From Rhodanobacter ginsengisoli (GTDB lineage Bacteria; Pseudomonadota; Gammaproteobacteria; Xanthomonadales; Rhodanobacteraceae), in NCBI RefSeq assembly GCF_042657065.1, contig NZ_JBHSNF010000005.1:165666-229665 (forward strand): a DNA stretch of 64,000 bases, given 5' to 3'. Below, piece by piece: positions 17,368-28,400 of the stretch. Positions within the stretch are counted from its first letter, which is position 1. Each line of letters starts with the position of its first letter. The notes beneath the pieces are model-generated. The model did not search any database and was not told where the DNA came from. It saw nothing but the letters and a program-made list of their open reading frames with translations. The position numbers and the translations under genes are program-made.

Positions 17368-18467
17368 CGCAGTGCCGGCCCCCCGGCCTTGTCGTCCAGC
17401 GCGCTGGCCTTGTCGGCGATCCGCTGCAGCAGTTGCTGCCAGGATTTGACGAACGCCTGGGCACCTTCCTGTTGCAGTTTCAGCGCCAGCGCGTCGACAT
17501 CCACGCCGGCCTTGCCGATCCGTGCCAGCACGGCGTCCGCATCGCCGCCGTCGATCGCCATCACGCCCTCCAGCCGGCCGTGATCGGCGAATGCCTGCAG
17601 GGTCTTCTCCGGCAGCGTGTTGACCGTGTTGGGGGCGGCCAGCGCGCTGACGTAGAGGGTGTCCGGGGCGGCCGGATCCTTGGTCCCGGTGCTGGCCCAC
17701 AGCAGGCGCTGTGGCCGTGCGCCGGCGGCCGCCAGCTTCTGCCAGCGCGGCGAGTCGAGCAGTTCGCGATAGGCGCGGTAGGTCTGCTGGCCCACCGCGA
17801 TGCCGAGCTTGTTGTGCAACTCGTCCGGCAACTGCTTGTTGCTGGCCACGTCCCAGCGGCTGATGAACAGCGAGGCGACCGAGCCCACGCGTGGGTCGAG
17901 CTTGGCGTCGATGCGCCGTTCGATGCCGCGCATGTACGCCTCGGCCGCGGCAAGGTAATGCGCGCAGGAGAACAGCAGGGTCACGTTGATCGGGATGCCC
18001 AGGAAGATCGCTTCCTCGATCGCCGGGATGCCTTCCGGCGTGCCGGGAATCTTCACGAACAGGTTGTCGCGCCGGGCGGCGGCGTGAATCTGCCGGGCCG
18101 CCGCGATCGAGCCGGCGCTGTCCTGCGCCAGCAGCGGGGAGACCTCCATCGAGACCCAGCCATCGACGCCGGCGGTGCGCTGGAACACCGGCTCGAACAG
18201 GTCGGCGGCGCGGCGCAGGTCCTCCAGCGCCAGCTCGATGAAGAGCTTCTCGCCGGAAAGGCCGGCCAGTGCCTTGGCATGGATGCAGGCGTCGTAGGCA
18301 TCGCCGTCGCCGATCGCCGCATCGAAGATGCTCGGGTTGGAGGTCAGCCCGGTGACCGAATCCTCGCTGATGTAGCGCGCCAGGGTGCCGTCGTCCAGCA
18401 GGGTGCGGGTGATGTTGTCCAGCCACAGGCTCTGGCCGAGGTCATGCAATTGTCGGGTCGCTTTCAT
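17364..18467 (-). CDS. tal: Transaldolase (TalB/Tal-Pgi type)
   Basis: A 367-residue class I aldolase that transfers a dihydroxyacetone unit between sedoheptulose 7-phosphate and glyceraldehyde 3-phosphate. TSNPSIFDAAI near the N-terminus and the Schiff-base lysine in LFVKIPGTPEG (about residue 138) are present. The length and N-terminal sequence (QLHDLGQSLWLDNITR) match the longer type of transaldolase that is fused to Pgi in some bacteria; here the two are separate but overlap by 4 bases (17364-17367). The ATG has GGAG 6-9 bases upstream. The gene is third in the zwf operon, 48 bases after the HAD gene. Confidence 0.96.
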   Translation of the reverse strand: MKATRQLHDLGQSLWLDNITRTLLDDGTLARYISEDSVTGLTSNPSIFDAAIGDGDAYDACIHAKALAGLSGEKLFIELALEDLRRAADLFEPVFQRTAGVDGWVSMEVSPLLAQDSAGSIAAARQIHAAARRDNLFVKIPGTPEGIPAIEEAIFLGIPINVTLLFSCAHYLAAAEAYMRGIERRIDAKLDPRVGSVASLFISRWDVASNKQLPDELHNKLGIAVGQQTYRAYRELLDSPRWQKLAAAGARPQRLLWASTGTKDPAAPDTLYVSALAAPNTVNTLPEKTLQAFADHGRLEGVMAIDGGDADAVLARIGKAGVDVDALALKLQQEGAQAFVKSWQQLLQRIADKASALDDKAGGPALR

Positions 18468-18515
18468 GCTTGCTCCAGGACGTCAGTTCGATGCAACGGG
18501 TTCGATTCGGGACCT

Positions 18516-19217
18516 TCAGTCTGCCGGAAGATGGATGACCGGCGCGCTCGGCAGGAAATCGGCAAGCTTACGCTCGCGCAGTTCGCCGATGCACGCGATC
18601 GTGATGTCCGGCGCCGGCTCGATCGCCCTCTCGGCGGCGACCGTGGCGTAATGGCCCTGGCGCACGAACACCGTGGTCAGCTTGTGGCCGAGGCGCTTCT
18701 TCATCTCGCCCAGGATCTGCGGCTTGTCGTCGACCATCACGTAATGCGCAGCCGGATAGCGCTGCTGCATCGCCACCAGCATGCGTTGCTTGTGCAGGTA
18801 GACCAGCACCTCGCCGCGCAGCGCGTCCCACAGGCCGGCGCGCTGGATCTTGCGCGGCTGGAACACCACGTCGCCGTCGGACAGGATCGCGGTCGGCCCC
18901 AGCGTGCGCAGGTGGGCGATGGTGGCCAGCGCGTGCGGATACAGCCGCTCGGCGAACGGGTACTCCAGCAGGTATCTGGACATCTGCAGCAGCGACGGTT
19001 CGTTGTCCAGGCCGCTGCGGAAGCGCTGCAGCGCGCCCAGGTAATCGGCAAAGCCGAGTTCGTCGCGCAGCTGCGCATAGATCGCCCAGTAGCGCTCGCG
19101 TTCGGCCGGGCCGAACGCCTGCTCCAGGGTGTCGCCCAGGTCGGCGGCGAAGCGGTCGTTGTCGAGCAGGGTGTTGTCGACATCGAGCAGGAACGTCACC
19201 GTGGCCGCCGTCGTCAT
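18516..19217 (-). CDS. HAD-superfamily hydrolase in the zwf operon
   Basis: A 233-residue cytosolic phosphatase-like protein. The catalytic HAD motif I is FLLDVDNTLLDND (Asp 12 and Asp 14); motif II is a Ser in AILSDGDVVF, the conserved Lys is near YLHKQRML, and motif IV is VMVDDKPQIL. An alpha-helical cap lies between motifs I and II (about residues 20-85). All catalytic residues look intact. The natural substrate is not known. Its start overlaps the zwf stop as ATGA (19214-19217), so it is translated with glucose-6-phosphate dehydrogenase. The place where many genomes carry 6-phosphogluconolactonase (pgl) is occupied by this gene, but the fold is unrelated, so I do not assign that role. Confidence 0.85.
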   Translation of the reverse strand: MTTAATVTFLLDVDNTLLDNDRFAADLGDTLEQAFGPAERERYWAIYAQLRDELGFADYLGALQRFRSGLDNEPSLLQMSRYLLEYPFAERLYPHALATIAHLRTLGPTAILSDGDVVFQPRKIQRAGLWDALRGEVLVYLHKQRMLVAMQQRYPAAHYVMVDDKPQILGEMKKRLGHKLTTVFVRQGHYATVAAERAIEPAPDITIACIGELRERKLADFLPSAPVIHLPAD

Positions 19218-20623
19218 GGCCTGCCCTCCTCGACCACCGGGTTGTGCCAGCCGCCATCGGCCGCGATCAGCGCGGCGGCCTGGGTCGGACCCCAGCTGCC
19301 GCGGCGGTAGGGGATCGCCGGATGATGGTTTCGCAGTACCGGCTCGACCACCACCCAGGCGGCCTCGACCGCCTCCTCGCGGGTGAACAGCGCGCCGTCG
19401 CCGGCCATCGCGTCGCCGAGCAGGCGTTGATAGGGCGACTCCTGCCCGGTCTGCTCCTCCACCAGGGTGAGCTCGCGCTGGTCGCCGACGAATTCCTTGC
19501 CCGCGCGTTTGACTCGTGCGGCCAGCGCCACCGCGGTATTCGGCGACAGCCGGAAGCGAAGGTAATTGGCGCGCCCCGCCTTCTGCGCCGCATCGTCGAA
19601 CAGCTTCTGCGGCGGCGGCTTCAGCTCCACCACGATCTCGGCCACCGTCTCGGGCAGGCATTTGCCCGAGCGCAGGTACCACGGCACGCCGCCCCAGCGC
19701 CACGAATCGATGAACAGCCGCAGTGCGCAGAACGTCTCCACGTCGGAGCCCTTCGCCACGCCCGGCTCGCTGCGGTAGCCGCGGTACTGGCCGCGCACCA
19801 GATCGTCCGGCTGCAGCGGGCGCATCGCCTGGAACACCTTGGCCTTCTCCGCATGCACCGCACCGAAGCCCTGGTAGGCCGGCGGCTCCATCGCCAGCAG
19901 CGCCACGATCTGCAGCAGGTGATTCTGGATCACGTCGCGCAGGCAACCGGCGCCGTCGTAGAACGAGCCGCGGCCCTCGACGCCGAATTTCTCCGACAGG
20001 GTCACCTCCACGCTGGCCACGTTGTTGCGGTTCCAGATCGGCTCGAGGAACGAATTGGCGAAGCGGAAGTACAGGATGTTCATGATCGCTTCCTTGCCCA
20101 GGAAGTGATCGATGCGGAAGATCGCGTCGTCCGGGAATACCGACCTGAGCGTCTGGTTGAGCTGCCGCGCCGAGGCCAGGTCGTGCCCGAACGGCTTCTC
20201 CACCACCACCCGCGCGTGCTCGGCGCAGCCGGCCTGCTCGAGCCCCTGCACCACGGTGCCGAACAGGCTGGGCGGGATCGCCAGGTAATGCAGCGGTCGC
20301 TTCGCGTTCCCCAGCGCCTGCTTCAGCCGGGCGAACGTGGCCGGATCCTTGTAGTCGCCATCGACGTACTGCAGCCGCGCGGAGAGCCTGTCGAACGCGG
20401 CCTTGTCGAATTTCTCGCCGCTGTCCTTCGCCGCCTGCATCACGCTGTTGCGGGCGCGCTGGCGAAACTGCCTCAGGTTCCAGTCCGAGTGCGCCACCCC
20501 GATGATCGGCAGTTCCAGCTGGCCGTCCCGGGTCATCGCCAGCAGGGCCGGGAAGATCTTCTTGTAGGCCAGGTCGCCGGTGGCGCCGAAAAAAACCAGG
20601 GCATCCGAGCGTGGTATCGCCAT
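19214..20623 (-). CDS. zwf: Glucose-6-phosphate 1-dehydrogenase
   Basis: A 469-residue NAD(P)-dependent enzyme that makes 6-phosphogluconolactone, the entry to the oxidative pentose phosphate and Entner-Doudoroff routes. The nucleotide-binding loop is FFGATGDLAYKK (residues about 10-21). The substrate/active-site peptide RIDHFLGKE is near residue 170, and the C-terminal domain contains VPWYLRSGKCLPE. The start is set at ATG 20623 (MAIPRSDAL); an ATG at 20641 is in frame but has only CCCCCTTGT before it, whereas GGAG lies 12 bases ahead of 20623. It is the first gene of the zwf-HAD-tal-pgi-pgm operon. No edd/eda, pgl or gnd lies nearby. Confidence 0.95.
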   Translation of the reverse strand: MAIPRSDALVFFGATGDLAYKKIFPALLAMTRDGQLELPIIGVAHSDWNLRQFRQRARNSVMQAAKDSGEKFDKAAFDRLSARLQYVDGDYKDPATFARLKQALGNAKRPLHYLAIPPSLFGTVVQGLEQAGCAEHARVVVEKPFGHDLASARQLNQTLRSVFPDDAIFRIDHFLGKEAIMNILYFRFANSFLEPIWNRNNVASVEVTLSEKFGVEGRGSFYDGAGCLRDVIQNHLLQIVALLAMEPPAYQGFGAVHAEKAKVFQAMRPLQPDDLVRGQYRGYRSEPGVAKGSDVETFCALRLFIDSWRWGGVPWYLRSGKCLPETVAEIVVELKPPPQKLFDDAAQKAGRANYLRFRLSPNTAVALAARVKRAGKEFVGDQRELTLVEEQTGQESPYQRLLGDAMAGDGALFTREEAVEAAWVVVEPVLRNHHPAIPYRRGSWGPTQAAALIAADGGWHNPVVEEGRP

Positions 20624-20641
20624 GATTGCGGTGTACTCCAT

Positions 20642-21118
20642 ACAAGGGGGTCGGGCATTGCCAGTATCGCGGCAAACGGCGGCGGTCGGACGCGCACGCA
20701 GCCGGGGTGGTTCCCGGCGCCGAGGGTCCGTTTCATCGTCAAAGCGTGCATGGCGGCAGGTTAAGTCCATGCATACGGGGTGTCAGGCGCCGACAGGCCG
20801 CGACCCGTTCCCGCGGGATCCGCGGCACTGCGACAACACGCCACACTTTTCTCGAACCGCGGGACCGCTGCGGGGGAAGCCCGGCCTTCGGCGCTCCATT
20901 CCGTCGCCCCGAAGGCAACGCGAAGGCGACGTGCGAAGGTCGGACTCAAGTACCGCCGCCAGCGGCCGATAGGCAGGGAAGCCGATTTCGCCGGGGGTCA
21001 ACGCGATGTTGAAACTCGCCGGGCCATGCGGTCGAAGGGAACGAGGGCAGCGATCATCCGCTCCCGCGGGCATTGTGGGTTTTCGGCCGGCATGTGCGAC
21101 AAATGGATCCATCGAGCG
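20642..21118. other. Long divergent regulatory gap (zwf / HD-GYP gene)
   Basis: A 477-base stretch without a convincing gene on either strand. Open frames here are Arg/Pro-rich and lack start signals. It should carry the zwf operon promoter (leftward) and the promoter of the HD-GYP gene (rightward). Several GC-rich hairpins can be drawn (for example around 20800-20840), none with a T-tract. No known riboswitch pattern was recognised. Confidence 0.5.
20946..20972 (+). promoter_or_regulatory. FliA (sigma-28)-type promoter candidate
   Basis: TCAAGTAC (20946-20953), an 11-base spacer and GCCGATAG (20965-20972) match the enterobacterial sigma-28 consensus TAAAGTTT-N11-GCCGATAA at 5 of 8 and 7 of 8 positions with the exact spacing. 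It points toward the HD-GYP gene, whose start is about 147 bases downstream. Flagellar-sigma control would fit a c-di-GMP phosphodiesterase that tunes motility. This is a pattern match only. Confidence 0.5.
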
Positions 21119-22342
21119 ATGCAATCGTCACTCAAGAAAGTCGACATCGCCCGTCTCCGCAAGGGGATGTTCATCCACAAGATCTGCGGGAAGTGGCTGG
21201 ATCACCCGTTCTGGCGCGGCTCATTCCTGATAGCCGACGAAAAGACCCTGGAAAAGCTTCGGAGCTTCGGTTGCAGGGAAGTCTGGATCGATACCGGCAA
21301 GGGCCTGGATGTCGAATCGGCACCGCCGGGTCCGGCCTCGCGCGTGGACTCGCAAGATGGCGGTGTCGTAAGGAAACGGAAAGCGCCCGCCGGGTTGCCG
21401 GCGGAAGCGCGCACGGATTTCGCCAGCGAGGTGGTGCGGGCCGAACTCATCCGCGACCGGGCCAAGGCCGCGGTGATTTCCCTGTTCGGCGAGGCGCGCA
21501 TGGGAAAGGCGCTGAACATGGACGGGGCAGTCGATGTCGTCGATGAGATCAGCAGGTCCATCACCCGCAACGTGGCCGCCATCCTGAGCGTGCTGCGACT
21601 GAAGGAAAAGGACGACTACACCTATCTGCATTCGGTCGCCGTCTGTGCGCTGATGATGGCGCTGGGTCGCCAACTGGGCATCGAGGGGGAGGCCCTGCAG
21701 GACCTGGGTCTGGCGGGGCTGTTTCACGATATCGGCAAGATCGGTGTACCGGACGCCGTGCTGAACAAGCCCGGCCGACTGGATGAAGAGGAATTTGCTG
21801 CCGTGCGCAAGCACCCCCAGCTGGGCTGGGACATCCTGCGGAACCAGCTGGAGGTGAGCCCGACGGTGCTGGATGTCTGCCTGCATCACCACGAGCGGTG
21901 CGATGCCACCGGATACCCGCACAAGCTGTCGGGAGACGCGCTGACCCGGGCGGCGCGCATGGGCGCCATATGCGATGTGTACGATGCGGTGACGTCCGAG
22001 CGCTGCTACAAGAAGGGCTGGGAGCCCGCGGACGCGATACGCCGAATGGCGGAATGGCAGGATGGCCACTTCGACCGGGACATATTCCACGCCTTCGTCA
22101 AGATGATCGGGATTTACCCGGTGGGGACCCTGGTCCGGCTGAACTCCGGGCGACTGGCCATCGTGCTCAACCAGAGCGAAAAGAGTTCACTGAAGCCGAC
22201 GGTCAAGGTCTTCTACTCGACCCGGTTCGATACCCACGTGCCGGCGGGGCTGCTGGATCTGGCGGATGCCTCCGATGCCATCGTAGGCGTCGAGGATCAT
22301 GCGAAGTGGAATTTCAACATTCCCATGCTGATGCGGAACTGA
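21119..22342 (+). CDS. DUF3391-HD-GYP cyclic-di-GMP phosphodiesterase
   Basis: A 407-residue cytosolic signalling enzyme. Residues about 1-130 are a DUF3391 domain (KVDIARLRKGMFIHKICGKW). An HD-GYP domain occupies about 165-350, with HSVAVCALMMALGR, the metal-binding HDIGKIGVPDAVLNKPG (His 203, Asp 204), and HHERCDATGYP (GYP at about 265). The HD and GYP signatures are intact, so hydrolysis of c-di-GMP to GMP is expected. The C-terminal 60 residues form a beta-rich tail (VGTLVRLNSGRLAIVLNQSE) typical of this subgroup. The start is ATG 21119; ATG 21092 is a possible alternative and no strong ribosome site decides. Confidence 0.9.
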   Translation: MQSSLKKVDIARLRKGMFIHKICGKWLDHPFWRGSFLIADEKTLEKLRSFGCREVWIDTGKGLDVESAPPGPASRVDSQDGGVVRKRKAPAGLPAEARTDFASEVVRAELIRDRAKAAVISLFGEARMGKALNMDGAVDVVDEISRSITRNVAAILSVLRLKEKDDYTYLHSVAVCALMMALGRQLGIEGEALQDLGLAGLFHDIGKIGVPDAVLNKPGRLDEEEFAAVRKHPQLGWDILRNQLEVSPTVLDVCLHHHERCDATGYPHKLSGDALTRAARMGAICDVYDAVTSERCYKKGWEPADAIRRMAEWQDGHFDRDIFHAFVKMIGIYPVGTLVRLNSGRLAIVLNQSEKSSLKPTVKVFYSTRFDTHVPAGLLDLADASDAIVGVEDHAKWNFNIPMLMRN

Positions 22343-22363
22343 CCGCCCCGACGGGGTCGCCAC

Positions 22364-22394
22364 GGCGCGCCCCCGGGCATCGGGCGGGCGCGCC
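22364..22394. terminator. Strong GC hairpin between convergent HD-GYP and glucan synthase genes
   Basis: GGCGCGCCC (22364-22372) pairs with GGGCGCGCC (22386-22394) around a 13-base loop that can itself pair partly. It lies 21 bases after the HD-GYP stop and 10 bases beyond the convergent glucan synthase stop. There is no T-tract, so intrinsic termination is uncertain in either direction. Confidence 0.5.
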
Positions 22395-22403
22395 GGTCCG
22401 GGC

Positions 22404-25400
22404 TCAACCGCTTCGCGGATGCTCGATCACCACCTGATGCTCCACCTTGTCGTCCACCAGCGGAATGCGACCATCGCCCAGGGTCGCGCCGTCCAGCGTC
22501 ACCCGCGCGACGGTGCCGGCGGCCACTTGCCTGAGTTCGATCCGGTACCAGGTCTCGCCGTGGCGATAGCTCATCGAGAAGCCCTCCCATTCGCCCGGCA
22601 GCACCGGCGCGAAGTGCAGCCGACCGGCCTCCAGGCGCAGGCCGAGCAGCGACTCCACGATCAGCCGGTACATCCAGCCGGCGGAACCGGTGTACCAGCT
22701 CCAGCCGCCGCGGCCGACATGCGGCTCGACCGCGTAGACGTCGGCGCTGACCACGTACGGCTCGACCTTGTAGACGTCCATTCTTTCGGCATCGCTGCCG
22801 TGGCTGACCGGGTTGATCATGCGCAGCAGTTCCCACGCGCGGGCACTGTCGCCCAGTTCGGCGAACGCCATCGTGGCCCAGATCGCCGCGTGCGTGTACT
22901 GGCCGCCGTTCTCGCGCACGCCCGGCACGTAGCCCTTGATGTAACCGGGGTCGAGCGCGGACTTGTCGAACGGTGGATCGAGCAGCTGGATCAGCCCGGC
23001 CTGGCGCCGGACCAGGTGCTGGTCAAGCGACGCCATCGCCTGCTGCCGGCGCTCGGGCGGGGCCATGCCGGACAGCACCGACCAGCTCTGCGCGATCGAA
23101 TCGATCCGGCACTCCTCGTTGTCGGCCGAACCCAGCGGCGTGCCGTCGTCGAACCAGGCGCGGCGATACCAGGCACCATCCCAGGCGTGCTGTTCCAGTG
23201 CACTGCGCAGCCTAGCGACTTCCTCGTCGCAGCGCTGCGCGAACGCCGCGTCGTCGTGCAGCCGGGCCACCTCGGCAAAGCGCTGCAGCACTTCGCAGGA
23301 GAAGAACCCCAGCCACACGCTCTCGCCGCGGCCTGCCTCGCCGACCCGGTTCATGCCGTCGTTCCAGTCGCCGCTGCCGATCAGCGGCAGGCCGTGCACG
23401 CCGCGCGTCAGGCTGTGCTCGATCGCGCGCACGCAATGCTGGTACAGGCTCTCGTGCAGACCCGACGGTTGCGCCAGGTCGTAATACGATTCCTCGCCGG
23501 GATGCAGCGCGCGGCCCTCGATGTAGCCGACCCGCACATCCAGCACCGCGCGGTCGGCGGTGGCCAGCACGTAGCGGCTGGTCGCCAGCGGCAACCACAG
23601 GTAGTCGTCGGAACAGCCGGTGCGCACGCCACGATCCAGCGGCGGATGCCACCAGTGCTGCACGTCGCCTTCGGGGAACTGGTGCGCCGCGCACAGCAGC
23701 AGCTGGTTGCGCGCCAGTTCCGGCGCGGCGTGCAGCGTGGCCATCGAGTCCTGCAACTGATCGCGGAAGCCGAACGCACCGCCGGACTGGTAATAGCCGC
23801 TGCGCGCCCACATCCGGCAGGCGATCGTCTGATACAGCAGCCAGCCGTTGGCCAGCATGTCCAGCGCCGGCTCCGGCGTATGCACCCGGACCGTGCCGAG
23901 CGTGCGCTCCCAGTGCGCGCGCACCTTGCCCAGCGCATCGGCGGCGGAGCCGGTGCCGCGGAACCGCTGCACCAGCGCGCCGGCGTCCACCGCGTCGCGA
24001 CCCAGTCCCAGGCGAAAGATCAACTGGCGCTGCTCGCCGTCTTCCAGCGCCAGCTTGACCTGCAGCACGGCGCAGGGATCGAGGCCGGCGCCGAGGCGGC
24101 CGGACAGGTTTGCCCGGCCCAGTCCGGCCGGTGCGCGGGTGCTGCCGTTGCGGCCCAGGAATTCGCTGCGGTCGCCATCGATGCTGCGACTGGCGTCGTC
24201 CACGTCGAAGAACGCCACCCGGTTCGGGAACTCGGTGTTCCAGGCATTGCGGGCGAACAGCGCGCCGCTGGCCGGGTCCGATTCGGTGACCACGTGCATC
24301 GCGGTCTTCTCGCGCAGGTCGCCGAGCAGCCATTCGACGTAGCCGGTGGCACTGAGCCGGCGCGGCCGGCCGGAATCGTTGCGCACTTTCAGCACCGAGA
24401 ACTTCACCGAGGCGTCCAGCGCCACATACACCCACAGCTCGGAATGGATGCCGTCCTCGACGTGCTCGAACACGCTGTAGCCGAAGCCGTGGCGGGTGAT
24501 GTAGCTGCCGACGCCGCGGCAGGGCAGCGGCGTGGGCGACCACAGCTGGCCGGTTTCCTCGTCGCGCAGGTAGATCGCCTCGCCACTGCCGTCGCTGACC
24601 GGGTCGTTGTCCCACGGCGTGAGCCGGAACTCGTGCGCGTTCTCGCCCCAGCTGTAGGCGCTGCCGCTCTCGGAGATCACCGTGCCGAAATGCGGATTGG
24701 CCAGCACGTTGGCCCACGGTGCCGGGGTGGCGTCGCCGGCGCCGAGCACGATCACGTACTCGCGGCCGTCCACGCTGAAGCCGCCGTGCGGATTCGCCAG
24801 CCGCAGCATGACGGACGGCGCGGCGGCCGAGGGGGCGGCCAAGGCCGTCCGCTCGGGCCGGCTCGGTTCGAACGGCGGCGCGTGGGTTTCCACCTGGCGC
24901 CGGCCGATCTGATCGGCCAGGCTGCCGCGGTTGTCGGCCAGCACCATCCGCGCGCCGGCCAGCATCACCATGCGATCTTCGCTGGACAGCTGCTGGGCCG
25001 GCCGCACGAAGATGCCGCCGGGGCGATCGAGCAGGTTCGCCTCGCTGCCGGACGCGATCAGGCCCATGATCTGGTCCTGCAGCTCCTGCCGGTAGCCGGC
25101 GCGATCCTCGTTCCAGATCACCAGGTCCACTGCCAGGCCCTTCTGCCGCCAGTACGCATGCGCCTGCACCAGCTGGCGCACCAGCTCGATCCGCCTCAGG
25201 TCGGCGATCTGCAGCAGCACGATCGGCAGGTCACCGGAGATCGACTGGCCCCACAGGCCGGACTGGCCGCGCCGGTTGCCGCGCAGGATGCCCGCCTCGG
25301 CGCGCAGGCTGGCGTTGGGGAACAGGATCGCAGTGGCCATGTGCTCGTACAGGTGAGCGTCGGCCAAGCTGGCGTTGAGCTGGCGCAGCAACACCTGGCT

Positions 25401-28400
25401 GTGCGTCCAGGCCAGGTCGAACACGCGGTCGGCCAGGTGGCGGTCGCGGTACTTGCCGATCAGCGCCAGGCAGGCGGCGCGATGGTCGGCGATGCCGGTG
25501 ACCAGATCGACCGTGGCCGACTGCTCCGGCTCCAGCGTGATGCGGCAACGGATCGCCACGATCGGATCGAGCACCGAGCCGGCGCTGTTGGACAGCTGCG
25601 TCTGCTCGCGATCGAGCACCTGCGGTTGCGCGGTGCTGCGGCCGCGACCGATGAAGCGGGCACGATCGGTCTCGTAGGAGATCGCGTCGATGTCGGCGTT
25701 GTGTACTGCCAGCAGATGGCACATCCACGGCACCGCTTCATCGTGCGCACGCGGCCGGCGGGTGCACACGATCGCCTGCAGTTCCGGCAGCAGCTCGGTC
25801 TGCACGAACAGCTTGCTGAAGGCCGGATGCAGCGAGTCGGCGATCGCCGGTGCCAGTACCACTTCGGCGTAACTGGTCAGCTCGATCGTGCGCCGGTGGC
25901 GGCTGCGGTTGGTGATGTGGGTACGGCGCAGCTCGATGTCGTCTTCCGGCGACACCACGATCTCGGTGTGCGTGTCGAATTCGGCTTCGCGCACGCGGAA
26001 CTCGGCGCGCGCATCGGAGAAGATCGCCTCGAACAGCTCGGTCTTCTTCAGCGTCGGCTGGTAGGTGGTCGACCAGTACTGGCCCGTGGCCACGTCGCGC
26101 AGGTAGCAGAACATGCCCCAGTGATCGCGCGTGATGTCCTCGCGCCAGCGCGTCAGCGCCAGCTCGCCGCGCCGGCTGTAGCCGCCGCCGCCGCTGCTCA
26201 GCATCACGTGGTAGCGGCCGTTGGAGAGCAGCTGCACCGCCGGGCGCGGGCGGTCCGGATCGGTGAATATGCGCAGCCGCGCCTCGGCGGCGGGCGGGTT
26301 GCCGTCGCTGTCGGGGAAGCCGGCGGCATGCAGGTATTCCGCGGCGGTCTTGGGAATGCGCTCCTGCAGCAGCAGGCTGGTGGCCTGGAACTGCGGATCG
26401 GATTCGAAGCGGCGTTGCATCGGCCGATCCAGCAAGGCGTAGTCCAGCGCCAGCAGGCTCATGCCCTGGTGATGTGCCATGAACGATCGCACCAGCGCCG
26501 AGGACTGGCCCACCCGCAACCGCGCCGGGGTGTAGTCGATCGCCTCGTACAGGCCGAAGCGTCCCCGCGCACCGGCCTCGGCCAGCCGCTGCAGGTTCCG
26601 GGTGGCCGCCGCCGGCGCCACCATCATCGCCAGTGCGGTGGCATACGGCGCGATCACCACGTCGTCGCCGAGTCCGCGCTTGAGGCCCAGTCCGGGTACA
26701 CCGAACGCGCGGTACTGGTAGGTGAAGTGCGCATCCAGCATGTGATAGCCGGATTCGGAAACACCCCACGGCAGGTTCAGCTGGTTGCCGTATTCGATCT
26801 GGCGCGCCACCGCGGCGCGGCAGGTCTGGTCGAGCAGGGTGCCTTCGTGGCTGGGCATCACCAGCATCGGCATCAGGTACTCGAACATCGAGCCGGTCCA
26901 CGACAGCAGCACCGGTTCGCCGCCGCTGGTGGTCAGCAGGCGGCCCAGCGAGAACCAGTTGTCCTGCGGCAGCTGGCCCTGCGCGATTGCCACGAAACTG
27001 GCCAGTCGGGCCTCCGACGCGAGCAGGTCGTAGTAGCCGGTGTCGAGCCGCCGCTGGTCGACGTTGTAGCCGATCGCCAGCAGGTCGCGGGCGGGGTCGT
27101 ACAGGAAGCGGTAGTCCATCACGGCCAGTTCGCCGGCCCACCGCGCCAGTTGCTCGATCTCGCCGATCCGTTCCTGTGCATGCGCGCGCACGGCCTCGGC
27201 GTCGAAGCTGACCGGCCAGCACAGCGGCTCGGCCCGCGCCAGCTGGCGCAGCGTGGGGATGCCATTGAAGCCGGGGTCGTCGTCGGCCGGCGGGTCGAGG
27301 TTGAACAGGTGGGTTTCGTCGTACAACTCGGCGGATTGCTGCAGCAGCGCATCGAGCCAGAACGCGGCGTCGCTGCCCGGCTCCGGCGCCAGCGTTCTTG
27401 CCAGCGTGCGGGCCCGGTCGAGATGCTCATGCAGCAGCGACAGCGCCGCGCTGGTGACGGTCGGCGGCTTGTCCAGCGCGTCCTGCAGGAAGCGGGACAG
27501 CGGTTCCAGCGTGTCGCCGGCGTTGCCGTCGAGCGCGTCATGCAGGGTGTTCAGCGTGTCGAGCAGTCCTTGCAACACACGCGGCTGGAACACCGGTGCA
27601 TCGATCAGCGCAAGCAGACCGGGCCGCAGGGTCAGCAGGTGACCGGCAAGATTGCCGCTGTCCACCGCCGAGACATACAGCGGCGACAGCGGCTTCAGGC
27701 TCAGGGTGTCGTACCAGTTGTAGAAGTGTCCGCGATAGCGCGGCAGCCGTTGCATCGTGGCGAGGGTCTGGCGGCTGCGCTGAAGCAGGCGGCCGGCGCT
27801 GAGAAAACCGAAGTCGTAGCCGGCCAGATTGGCCAGCAACGCGATGCCGATATTCGTCGGCGAGGTGCGGTGCGCGATGACCGGTCCCGGCTGCTCCTGC
27901 AGGTTGTCCGGTGGCAGCCAGTGGTCGGTCGGGCCGACGTGGGTGTCGAAGAACGCCCAGGTCTGACGCGCCAGCACGCGCAGGAAGTACAGCTGTGCCG
28001 CACTGGGTGCGAACGCGCCGGGCCGCCGCGGCTGACTGATCCACCAGGCAATCGTGGGCGACAGCAGCCACAGCAGCAGCAGCGGCGAGGCCAGCAGCAG
28101 CACGCTCGGGCGCTCCAGTGCCAGCACCACGCCCAGCAGCACGGCCAGTGCCGGGCCGATCCACATCATTCGCCACAGCGCCGATGGGGCGTTGCTGCTC
28201 TGCCGCTCGACTTCGCTGGAGGTCTGCCATTGCAGCAGGTGACGATGGCTGATCGTGATCCGCCACAGCGTGCGCACGATCGCGTCGAGGTGGTACAGCG
28301 CCTCGTGCGGCAGCCAGGCCAGACCCAGCGCCATCCGCGCGAAATGCTGCATGCCGGCCATGAAGCCCGAGCGCACGTGCTGGTCGAGTTGCACCTCGGG

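Noticed and set aside
15703..18426. A single 907-codon frame that would fuse pgi to upstream sequence (as in Tal-Pgi fusions)
   Set aside because: The upstream part lies in a different frame from the real transaldolase and has no transaldolase sequence; pgi starts at 17367 with an ATGA overlap.
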